From positions 124,001-188,000 of the forward strand of contig JAPDFW010000063.1 in assembly GCA_028826165.1 (NCBI GenBank): a stretch of DNA of 64,000 nt, in the 5' to 3' direction. Below, piece after piece: positions 10,044 to 19,800 of the stretch. The stretch is from Anaeramoeba ignava. Its lineage: Eukaryota; Metamonada; Anaeramoebidae. The notes below the pieces were generated by a model. It had not been told where the DNA came from, ran no database searches, and was given only the letters and a program-made list of their open reading frames with translations. The stretch's first letter is position 1. Each line of letters starts with the position of its first letter. The translations under genes were made by a program, and so were the position numbers.

Positions 10044-12087
10044 TTAATCATTTTTTGAATTTTTTGGTTTTCGAAATTTGAAATAAGCAATTCCAGCAAC
10101 CAAAATTGCAATTCCACCAATAATAATATATTTTGTAGTATTAGATTTAGATTCTTCTTTCTTGTCAATTTGTTTTTTTTCTTTCTTTTCAATTTCTTGA
10201 ACTTTTTCTTTCTTTTCAATTTCTTGTTTCTTATCAATTTCTTGAACTTTTTGAATTGATTCTAAATTTTCTATTTCTGAAATTTTTTTGTTATTCATTA
10301 ATTTTTTGATTTCTTCAGGAATTTCAAGTTGTGGATCTAATTCTTTTGCTTTTTGAATCAAAACAAGTGCTTTTTCAGGATTTGTTTCAACTCCATTTCC
10401 ATTGAGATAAAGAATTCCAAGATTAAATAAAGCTTCTGGATGTTCATCTTCAGCTGCTTCATTCCAATATAAAACTGCTTTTTTTAAATCTTTCTCTATT
10501 CCATTTCCTTTTATAATTCAAATTAAATTCAAATTAAATTAAATTAAATCAAATCAAAATCAAATTAAATCAAAATTAAATTCAAATTAAATTAAATTAA
10601 ATTAAATTAAATTAAATTAAATTAAATTAAATTAAAAATTAAATTAAATTAAATTAAATCAAATTTAAATTAAATCAAAATAAAAAATTAAATTAAATCA
10701 AATTAAAACAAATTAAAAAAAAATTAATTTAAATATTTTTGAAAAATAATTCACCTCCTTCAAAATATATAATCCAAATTAAATAAAATTATAATTTTTA
10801 TTAATGTGGGTTCAAGATAATATTTTCGTCTCAAATCAATTAAATCAAATTTTAAAACCTTTAAAAAATGATTGATTTAATTTTGAAAAATAAACCTTCA
10901 AAATTTAAATCCAAGATTAAATAAAGGTATATAATTTTTATTTAATATTTAATATTTTAATATTTAATATATATTTAATATTTAATATTCTAATATTTAA
11001 TAATATTTAATATTTAATATTTAATATTTAATATTTAATAATATTCTAATATTTAATATTTAATATTTAATAATATTTAATATTTATTATTCAATTCAAT
11101 TTAATTTAATTCAATTCAATTACAAGATGTTGTGCTTCAGGATTTCCCATTTCTGCTGATGTTGTCCATAAATCTAATGCTTTTTTTGCATCAGGTTTAA
11201 TATTATATTCTTCTGAACCAAGAGAGTAAAAAGTTGCTAATCTATGAACACTTATAAAATGTTTTTTTTCTGAACTTATTTCAAGATATTTAAATGCTTC
11301 TTTATAATTTTCTTTTTCTTCATTTAAAGCATAAAGCAGAAACCTTTTTTAATTTTAATTTTAATTTTAATTTTAATTTTAATTATTAATTTTAATTTTA
11401 ATTTTAATTTTAATTTTAATTTTAATTTTGATTTTGATTTTGATTTTAATTTTAATTTTAATTTTAATTTTAATTTTAATTTTAATTTTAATTTTAATTT
11501 TAATTTTAATTTTAATTTTAATTTTAATTTTAATTTTAATTTTAATTTTAATTTTAATTTTAATTTTAATTTTAATTTTAATTTTAATTTTAATTTTAAT
11601 TTTAATTTTTTAATTTTAATTTTATAAATTAATTTTAATTTTAAATTTTAATTTTAATTTTAATTTTAATTTTAATTTTAATTTTAATTTTAATTTTAAT
11701 TTTAATTTTAATTTTAATTTTAATTTTAATTTTAATTTTAATTTTAATTTTAATTTTAATTTTAATTTTAATTTTAAATTTTTACGCTGAATGAGAATCA
11801 ATTTTTCCATTATTTGGTTCTTTAATAATAATTGGCCAAGAAATAGGATTTTTTTTTTCCATAATAATATTTAAATAACGTTTATTTTCAAAAGTAAAAT
11901 CATGTTTTTCAATTTCATCATAAAGAACACCTTCAATTAAAGAATTTTTATTTTTTAATCCAACACAAATTGTTTTTGGTTTAATTTCTATAACAAGATC
12001 TTCTTGATTTGTATTTTCTGGAACTATCAAAACTATTGTAATTGAATTTTCTGATTGTGCTGTTTTATAATTTAAAATTGGAATCAT
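10044..12087 (-). CDS. CS-domain protein with Sel1-like repeats and C-terminal membrane anchor
   Basis: Exon 1 (12087-11786) encodes a p23/NudC-type CS domain of about 100 residues (motifs VLIVPEN, LVIEIKPKTICVGLK, WPIII). It splices at GC|GTAAAA to exon 2 (11343-11124), with phase closing to SAFLLYALNEE. Exon 2 has Sel1/TPR-like helices (RLATFYSLGSEEY...KALDLWTTSAEMGNPEAQHL). The last exon (from about 10507) has another Sel1-like repeat (ALFNLGILYLNGNGVETNPEKAL), a Lys/Glu-rich linker, one membrane segment (YIIIGGIAILVAGIAYF) and a basic tail. This suggests a tail-anchored co-chaperone or scaffold facing the cytosol; organelle unknown. The join of exon 2 to the last exon does not close in phase with visible sites (off by one base), so a small exon or an indel is missing from my model. 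Confidence 0.75.
10510..11123 (-). repeat. Intronic AT repeats with two possible decayed Sel1 exon fragments
   Basis: This is mostly AAATTAAATT and TAATATTTAA repeats within the CS-Sel1 gene. On the minus strand, near 10745-10785 and 10890-10935, two stretches begin TTATTTAAT(C)TTGGATT and contain TTTTGAAGG. They resemble the exon sequence coding LFNLGILY but are broken by stops and frame changes. They may be dead exon copies. Confidence 0.55.
11344..11785 (-). repeat. TTTTAA hexamer-filled first intron of the CS-Sel1 gene
   Basis: GT-AG intron of 442 nt, almost a pure (TTTTAA)n array with a TTTTGA patch at about 11430-11450. On the sense strand it is essentially AAAATT/AAAATC and nearly free of G. 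Splicing closes the codon GC|G (Ala) between the CS domain and the Sel1 repeats. Confidence 0.88.
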
Positions 12088-12381
12088 ATTTATAATAATA
12101 ATATTTTTATTTTTTTTTTAAAATGAAAAAAATGAAAAAAATGAAAAAAAAAAATTAAATTAAAAAAATTTTTTTCTTTTTTCTTTTCTTTCTTTTTTTT
12201 AATAAAAAATAATAATTTAAAGTTATTTAAAATAATTAAAGAAATTTTAGATCTCTTTTTTTAGATCTTTTTTTTATTACTCAAATAATATAAAAAATAA
12301 TTTTGAAACTTTAAAAAAATTTAATTTTTGATTTTGATTTTTTTTTTTCATTTTTTTTCATTTTATTTTTTAAAGAAATTT
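12088..12381. promoter_or_regulatory. Shared divergent 5' region (CS-Sel1 gene and SNF2-like gene)
   Basis: Two genes start back to back, minus at 12087 and plus at 12382. Next to each start there is a T-tract broken by CATT in that gene's orientation: AAATGAAAAAAATGAAAAAAATG at about 12121-12145 (read on minus) and TTTCATTTTTTTTCATTTT at about 12346-12365 (read on plus). No TATA-like element can be singled out in this AT content. Confidence 0.5.
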
Positions 12382-15300
12382 ATGAATAATTTTAATTTAA
12401 ATTTAAATTTAAATTCTTTTCAAAAAAATAACGAACACACAAAAAACTTTCAAAATCAAAAATTACAAAAGAATTTAAAACTTTCTCTAAATAATTTAGA
12501 AAGGAATCCAAAAAAAACTTATAATAAAAATATACGAAAAAATTCATTAAAAATCCAAAATGATTTAAAAAATAAAAAAGCCAATAATAATGATAATAAT
12601 GATGAATTTAGCAATAATTGTTTTTTAAATGGTTTTCAAGATTTTTTCGAAGAATTATTAAATAAAAATCAAAATCTAAATCAAAATCAAAATCAAATCC
12701 AAAATCAAAATCAAAATCAAAATCAAAATCAAAATAAAAATCAAAATCAAAATCAAAATCAAAATCAAAATGAAAATAAAAATGAAAATGAAAATGAAAT
12801 TCAAATTCAAAATCAAAATCTAAATCAAAATCAAAATCAAAATATAAATCAAAATCAAAATCAAAATCTAAATCTAAATCTAAATCAAAATCAAAATCAA
12901 AATCAAAATTTAAATCAAAATGAAAATGAAAATCAAAATCAAATTCAAAATCAAAATGAAATTCAAAATCAAATTCAAAATCAAATTCAAAATGAAAATG
13001 AAAATGAAAATGAAAATGAAATTCAAATTCAAAATGAAATTCAAATTCAAAATGAAAATCAAATTCAAAATGAAAATGAAAATGAAAATGAAAATGAAAA
13101 TCAAAATCAAAATCAAAATCAAAATCAAAATCAAAATCAAAATGAAAATGAAAATCAAAATCAAAATCAAATTCAAAATGAAAATCAAATTCAAAATGAA
13201 AATGAAAATGAAAATAAAATCAAAATGAAAATCAAAATCAAATTCAAATTCAAAATCAAATTCAAAATCAAATTCAAAATGAAAATCAAATTCAAAATCA
13301 AAATAAAAAATCAAAATGAAAATCAAAATCAATTAAAAAATCAAATTAAAAATCAATTAAAAAATCAATTAAAAAATCAAAATAAAAATCTCACAAAAAT
13401 TCAAAAAAGAAAAAAACAAATAGAAGATCCAAATTTTTCAACAAAAACAAGAAAAATAAAACAAATAAAAAATTCATCACCAAAAAAAGATTCCCAAACT
13501 TTCTTATCAAATCAATCTCTTTCGTCCAAAATAAGCGATTTTGAAAATAAATTATCACTTCAGAAACACTTGTTTCAAATTAAATCATTTTCTGATCACA
13601 TTTTCAACAAAATTTGGAAATTTTTAACAAAAATGAATGATAATAATCTTTCATCAAAACTGTTTAATCAAAAATGGCTAAAAATTCTCAATAAATTAAA
13701 ACTAAATGGAATAATAATAGGAGGAAATAACAATAAAACAGAGAAAACACTGATTCACTTTTTTTATAATCTTTACATGAATCAAAGCAATTACAATTCA
13801 CATTTAATAATTACAAAAAAATCCACTTTATCCAAATGGAAATTTTTAATTGAAAAATATAACCAAAAATTTTCCAATATTTTTGTTGTTTCAAGAACCA
13901 AAAAAATTTCAAGTGATTCAAAAGATGTTGAAATGAAAAATCCACAAAAAATCCAAATTTCATTAATTTCTTATGAAGATATTTGTGGAAAATCACAAAA
14001 GGATGTTTCAATTTCATTATATACAAAATGGAATTATATTATATATGATTCTTTTGTTAATTTAGAAATGTTTAATCAGGATATCTTCCATTATTTGCAA
14101 AATTTCTTATCAAAAAATAGTATTTTGTTAGCAGAAAGTAGCATCAAATTTACTCAAGATAATTTACAAATTTTGACTTCTTTTTTGTTTCCTTATATTT
14201 TTTCAAACGAGAATGCTTATAACTTTCCAAATAATCCAAATTTAATTTTCAATCAAAAATTTTATTCATTTTTCGAGAAGAATCAAAATGATCCAAAATT
14301 CTTTGAGTTTACTTCAAAAAACTTGTTACCTTTCATTCTTCAAATTGATGACTCTTTTATTAACTTATCAAATTTATTAATTTTAGAAAAAGCAATTCCT
14401 GAAAAGAAAATTTATCAATTATTTAACAACCAATATCAAGAATCAACCATTTTTGAATCAGAAATTCCATTATTTAATACCAATACAAATAATTTACTTT
14501 TTTTGGAAAATGCATTCAAAATACAATCTCAAGAAACTTTATTTAATTCAACAAGTTTTTTATCAAAACAAAAAATGGATTATTTAAAAAATTTCAAAAA
14601 AACAAATGGATTATTTAATGAAGCAATTGAAAATAGTATTGATTATAAGAACCAAGATCAAGTTTTACAATTGAAAGGGGTATGTCCATCTTTATTTTTA
14701 GGAAATAATTTGAAAGAAAATGGGGGAAAAAATAATTTAAAAATTATTAGAATGAATCAAGATATCATTTCCAAAAATTCAGAAAATGATGAGATAAAAA
14801 ACAAATTGGATGATAACATTTTCCAAGATGAAAAAATTACAAAATCAAATACAAAATCAAATACAAATACAAATTCAAATACAAATACAAATACAAATAC
14901 AAATTCAAATTCAAATACAAATAATAATAATAATACAAATACAAATTCAAATAATAATAATAATAATAATTCAAATAATAATAATAATTCAAATTCAAAT
15001 AATAATAATTCAAATTCAAATAATAATAATAATAATAATCATCCTGAAAATGCTTTAAATGAAAATGAACAAAAAAGAAAATCAAGAGAATTATATCTTA
15101 GATTTTGCACTTTTTCAAATGCAAAGAAACTATTTCCTAAACTTGTTGATTCACAAGAATCAAAATCTAAATCAAAATCAAAATCAAATTTAAAATCACA
15201 ATCAAAAATTGATCACAAAAAAAAGAAAGAATTAAAAAAAAGTATATTACCAAACATTAAGAAAAGATCACCAAAAACAAAAATCAAGAAAGAAGAGAAG

Positions 15301-15750
15301 ATCAACAAAAAGCAAAAAAAGACTCAAAGATTAAAAAATCCAACAATTCAAACACGACTTAAAACAAAAGAGAAAATGAAGCAGAAAAAAACAAAATCAT
15401 TAGTAAATGAAATGGTTGATTCACAAAAAAATCAGATCCGATTTGAACTTAATGAAAACCAAAAGTTTTGGATCAGATATTGTCAAGATGTGGAAAATTC
15501 AACAAAATCAAACACTTGGACTGAAAAAGAAAAAAACGTTCTTGTTGAAGCAGTCAAAAAATATGGAACAAATAATTGGCAATTGATTAGTTATATTGTC
15601 AATAGCGAAGAATATTTTCTTTTCAGAAAAAAAACAACGGAAGAATGCAGGAATTATTATGAAAAAATGGAAGACAAAGAAAATCCAAAAACCAAATTAA
15701 AAAAGCAAAACGAACCAAAAAATGAAAATGAAAATGAAAATGAAAATTGA
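12382..15750 (+). CDS. EP400/Eaf1-like protein: SNF2 fold without catalytic motifs, plus SANT domain
   Basis: The start is the ATG at 12382; the open frame upstream begins only with TTG. Residues about 90-350 are Asn/Gln/Glu-rich. Residues about 400-720 follow the order of a SNF2 N-terminal ATPase lobe: NGIIIGGNNNKTEKT at the Walker A position, LIITKKSTLSKWKFLIEKY (usual 'P.s.l..W'), ISLISYEDI, KWNYIIYDSF at the DEAH position, ILLAES (motif III), FLFPYIF, and LLPFILQIDD with EKAIPEKKIYQLF (usual 'LRR.K..v..LP.K'). The GxGKT, DEAH and LTGTP residues are lost, so ATP hydrolysis is unlikely. A SANT/Myb domain follows at about 1045-1080 (TWTEKEKNVLVEAVKKYG...NNWQLIS). SNF2 followed by SANT is the EP400/Vid21-Eaf1 arrangement, so a scaffold of a NuA4-like acetyltransferase complex is my inference. 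The frame ends in a GAAAAT repeat and probably continues in the next entry. Confidence 0.72.
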   Translation: MNNFNLNLNLNSFQKNNEHTKNFQNQKLQKNLKLSLNNLERNPKKTYNKNIRKNSLKIQNDLKNKKANNNDNNDEFSNNCFLNGFQDFFEELLNKNQNLNQNQNQIQNQNQNQNQNQNKNQNQNQNQNQNENKNENENEIQIQNQNLNQNQNQNINQNQNQNLNLNLNQNQNQNQNLNQNENENQNQIQNQNEIQNQIQNQIQNENENENENEIQIQNEIQIQNENQIQNENENENENENQNQNQNQNQNQNQNENENQNQNQIQNENQIQNENENENKIKMKIKIKFKFKIKFKIKFKMKIKFKIKIKNQNENQNQLKNQIKNQLKNQLKNQNKNLTKIQKRKKQIEDPNFSTKTRKIKQIKNSSPKKDSQTFLSNQSLSSKISDFENKLSLQKHLFQIKSFSDHIFNKIWKFLTKMNDNNLSSKLFNQKWLKILNKLKLNGIIIGGNNNKTEKTLIHFFYNLYMNQSNYNSHLIITKKSTLSKWKFLIEKYNQKFSNIFVVSRTKKISSDSKDVEMKNPQKIQISLISYEDICGKSQKDVSISLYTKWNYIIYDSFVNLEMFNQDIFHYLQNFLSKNSILLAESSIKFTQDNLQILTSFLFPYIFSNENAYNFPNNPNLIFNQKFYSFFEKNQNDPKFFEFTSKNLLPFILQIDDSFINLSNLLILEKAIPEKKIYQLFNNQYQESTIFESEIPLFNTNTNNLLFLENAFKIQSQETLFNSTSFLSKQKMDYLKNFKKTNGLFNEAIENSIDYKNQDQVLQLKGVCPSLFLGNNLKENGGKNNLKIIRMNQDIISKNSENDEIKNKLDDNIFQDEKITKSNTKSNTNTNSNTNTNTNTNSNSNTNNNNNTNTNSNNNNNNNSNNNNNSNSNNNNSNSNNNNNNNHPENALNENEQKRKSRELYLRFCTFSNAKKLFPKLVDSQESKSKSKSKSNLKSQSKIDHKKKKELKKSILPNIKKRSPKTKIKKEEKINKKQKKTQRLKNPTIQTRLKTKEKMKQKKTKSLVNEMVDSQKNQIRFELNENQKFWIRYCQDVENSTKSNTWTEKEKNVLVEAVKKYGTNNWQLISYIVNSEEYFLFRKKTTEECRNYYEKMEDKENPKTKLKKQNEPKNENENENEN

Positions 15751-16777
15751 ATCAAGAAAATTATTTGAGAAAAAATTGAAGGAATTTTTAATCATTCAAG
15801 ATAAACCAACATTTGAAAATAAATTGAATGATATTTTATTTCGTTTGGTGAATACAAATTTGAATATGAATTCCAATCGGGGATCTCAAATACACAAAAC
15901 AGCATGGGACAACAAAAACGTATTATTTGAGAATTTCCTGAATAAATATTTATCAAAAATAAATCAAGAAATGAATATTGAAAAATCCAATAACGAACAA
16001 TGGAAACTAATTTTAGGAACTCGATCACCTGATGATTACACAAATGAAAAATCACGAATTTTGAGCTCCAAATCACGCAATCTTGCACACATCATTCAGT
16101 TCCATTCCACAATATTTATTCACAAAAAATTTGATAACGGCTCAATTGCAGGCGCAAAAGTTATGAGAACTTTGGCCTCTTTTAACTCAATTACTCCTGG
16201 TTTTATTCATGTTATTCAGGAAATTCTTAATTCAAAAAAGTTCTCAAATGACCATCAAATTTCTCTTATTTTTGATGCTTGGAATTTTCATCGGTTGAAC
16301 CAAACTAAACTTTCGAGACAAAAAAGATCAAGTGATCAAGAACCACAAAAAGTTTCTGTTGTTAAACAACCAAAAATCCAAAATGACAAAAAAAGAAACT
16401 CAAATCCAAATTTAAATCAAAATCCAAATCAAAATCAAAATCAAAATCAAAATCAAAATCAAAATCAAAATCAAAGAAATCAAAATCAAAATCGAAATAA
16501 AAAAAATAAACAAAGAAATCAAAGAAATCAAAAAAATCAAAAAAATCAAAGAAATCAAAGAAATCAAAAAAATCAAAAAAATCAAAAAAATCAAAACCAA
16601 ATTCAAAATCAAAATCAAAATCAAAATCAAATTCAAAATCAAAATCAAAATCAAATTCAAATTCAAAATCAAAATCAAAATCAAAATCAAAATCAAATTC
16701 AAAGAACAGTTTCATTTGAACCACAATACCCAAAAATTAGAGAAACTCGAAGAAGAAAATATTTTAAAAATAATTAA
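15722..16777 (+). CDS. Likely C-terminal part of the EP400/Eaf1-like protein (+1 frame)
   Basis: This frame overlaps the end of the previous one inside (GAAAAT)4, where reading changes from Asn-Glu to Lys-Met. It begins with no promoter-like T-tract, and conserved-looking sequence starts at once after the repeat (ESRKLFEKKLKEFLIIQDK). I therefore read it as the same gene displaced by an indel in or next to the repeat, not as an independent overlapping gene. Residues about 10-190 look globular and helical (SQIHKTAWDNKNVLFENFL, QWKLILGTRS, IAGAKVMRTLASF). The rest is a QN/KNQ-rich tail ending in a basic patch, RETRRRKYFKNN. No domain is recognised. A separate small gene remains possible. Confidence 0.6.
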   Translation: MKMKMKMKIESRKLFEKKLKEFLIIQDKPTFENKLNDILFRLVNTNLNMNSNRGSQIHKTAWDNKNVLFENFLNKYLSKINQEMNIEKSNNEQWKLILGTRSPDDYTNEKSRILSSKSRNLAHIIQFHSTIFIHKKFDNGSIAGAKVMRTLASFNSITPGFIHVIQEILNSKKFSNDHQISLIFDAWNFHRLNQTKLSRQKRSSDQEPQKVSVVKQPKIQNDKKRNSNPNLNQNPNQNQNQNQNQNQNQNQRNQNQNRNKKNKQRNQRNQKNQKNQRNQRNQKNQKNQKNQNQIQNQNQNQNQIQNQNQNQIQIQNQNQNQNQNQIQRTVSFEPQYPKIRETRRRKYFKNN

Positions 16778-16810
16778 AAAAAATAAAATCAAAATCAAAA
16801 TCAAAAAAAA

Positions 16811-19800
16811 TTAATTTTTATTCGTTTTAAAAATTAAAGTGAATTGAGAAGTATTTGTTTTTCTAAAACTATTTGTTTCTTCATTTTGTTTTTCTTTTTC
16901 AAAGTTTTGATTTGAAATTATTTTTTTACGAATAACATTTCTATGTTTTTTCTTTGAAATTTTTTTTGGAATATCAATAGAATCTTTTGAATCAAAAGAA
17001 TAACGTTGAGAAAGTAAATGAGGTTTTTGTCTTTCTTTCTTTTCAATTAAATTTTTTTCTTTCTTTTCAATTGAATTTTTTCTTGAAATTTTTTGATTTA
17101 AATTTTTTTCATTTAAATTTTCTTTTAAATTTTCATTTAAATTTTCATTCATAATCATTGAAATTTTAGGTATTTCTCTTGGAGAATTTGGAGTATGAGT
17201 ATTACTTCTTGATCTTTGTCCTTTTGATATTTGTTTCATTATTTTTGAATTTGTTTTTTTGTTTTCAAGTAAATTGTTTATTCTTTGATGAAAATTATCA
17301 AATTCCAAATTTGGATAATTTTTTTCTTGATTTCTTTGCCAAAATTCAAATAATTGAGTTTTTTGGAAATCTAATAAAAACTATTAAATAAAATAATAAA
17401 TAAATATATAAATAAATATATAAATAAATAATAAATAAATATATAAATAAATTATTAAATAAATTATATAAATAAATTATATAAATAAATTATTAAATAA
17501 ATTAATATATAAATAAATATTAAATAAATTAATAAATAAATAAATAAATTAATAAATAAAATAATAAATAAATTATTAAATAAATTTATAAATAAATTAA
17601 TAAATATATATATAAATAAATTATTAAATATATAAATGGATTTATAAATGGATTTGAGCTACTTTTCGTAAAATTTTTGGTTGAGATGAAGTGAATGATT
17701 GAGAATCAAAAATATATTGATTGTCTTTTTCTGAATAAATCATAAATGAAGGATAATTTGCAAAAATTTCAATAAAAAAATCAAGGAATTCAAAATGAAT
17801 AATTTGATTATCAAATTGTTGTTTTTCTACAAGATACAAATTTGAATTTTGATTTTAATTTGATTTTAATTTTGATTTTGATTTTAATTTTAATTTTAAT
17901 TTTAATTTGAATTTTAATTTTGATTTTGATTTTGATTTTAATTTTAATTTTAATTTTGATTTTAATTTTAATTTTAATTTTAATTTTAATTTTAATTTTG
18001 ATTTTAATTCTAATTTAAATTTTAATTTTAATTTTAATTTTGATTTTAATTCTAATTTAAATTTTGATTTTGATTTTGATTTTAATTCTAATTTTAATTT
18101 TAATTTTGATTTTAATTTTAATTTAAATTTTAATTTTAATTTTAATTTTAATTTTAATTTTAATTTTAATTTTAATTTTAATTTTAATTTTAATTTTAAT
18201 TTTAATTTTGATTTTAATTTTGATTTTAATTTTGATTTTAATTTTAATTTTAATTTGAATTTTAATTTTAATTTTAATTTTAATTTTAATTTGAATTTTA
18301 ATTTTGATTTTGATTTTGATTTTAATTTTAATTTTAATTTTGATTTTAATTTTAATTTTAATTTTAATTTTAATTTTAAATTTGAATTTGATTTTAATTT
18401 TAATTTTAATTATAATTTTAATTTGAATTTTAATTTAAATTTTGAATTTGATTTTAATTTTAATTCTAATTTTAATTTTAATTTTAAATTTTAATTTTAA
18501 TTTTGATTTTGATTTTGATTTTAATTTTAATTTTACCTCGAAATAAATTTATATGTCTTGATAATTTAGCAATAAATTTATTAATAAATTTTTCAGGTAA
18601 AAGATCCAAATCTCTATTAGTATATTGAATTGTTTTTGAATCCAAATCAATCATAATTACATCATCAAGTGGTAATTCTTGAATTGTCTGCATTAAATCG
18701 GCATGAACACCAAGAATAAAAGGCATTGGTGCAGATGCTGTATCAGTTAATTTTTCAGGTAAAACTGGAATACAAACATTCTTATTTATTCATTTCAAAA
18801 TTATTATTAAAATTTCAATTAAAAAATTATATATTGATTTTTATTAATTTTAATTTTAAATTAAATAATAAATTAAATAAAGTGATTGAAATATTATTTT
18901 ACTTACAATCCATGTGAAAGGTTCAAGTAAAGATATAAAATTAAGTACAATATTTGAAAATAAATAAGTTTCTTTTGAATAAAAAATAAATTTTCTTTCT
19001 AATAAAAGAGAACTAAAAATAGAAGTAATAACTTCAAGTTCTAAAGTTTGAAATAAAAGCTCAGTATATTGCTAATAAATTTAAAAAATTCCAATTTAAA
19101 AATTCAATTAAAAAATCAATTTAAAAAAATTCAATTTAAAAAATTTTCAATTTAAAAAAATTCAATTAAAAAATTTTCAATTTAAAAAATCAATTTAAAA
19201 AAATTCCAATTAAGTTTTTACATCTCCGTATTCATTTTCATGTCTTGAAAAAGTAAATTTTTCATATTCATTTGTTTGTGATTTTTTAACAGAAATTTCA
19301 AATGTTGTTCCCATTTCTGGCATTTCAAGTTTATCTAATTCAGATATAAAATTTATAAGTTTTGTTATTGAATTATTGTTAAGTTCTTCTGATTTTTCCA
19401 AAATGCTATCTAATAAACGGAAAATTGGTCTAAATTTACAAATAAATTTAAGTTTAATTTATTTTAATTTTGATTTTGATTTAGATTTTGATTTTGATTT
19501 ATATTTAGATTTATATTTATATTTAGATTTAGATTTATATTTAGATTTATATTTATATTTATATTTATATTTAGATTTATATTTATATTTAGATTTATAT
19601 TTATATTTATATTTATATTTAGATTTATATTTATATTTATATTTTGATTTATATTTATATTTAGATTTATATTTATATTTATATTTAGATTTATATTTAT
19701 ATTTATATTTATATTTAGATTTTGATTTTGATTTAGATTTATATTTATATTTAGATTTATATTTATATTTTAGATTTTATATTTATATTTATATTTAGAT

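Noticed and set aside
17907-18494. 195-residue Asn-Phe-Asp-Phe ORF on the plus strand
   Set aside because: It lies wholly inside a spliced intron of the minus-strand DENN gene and is pure TTTTAA repeat.
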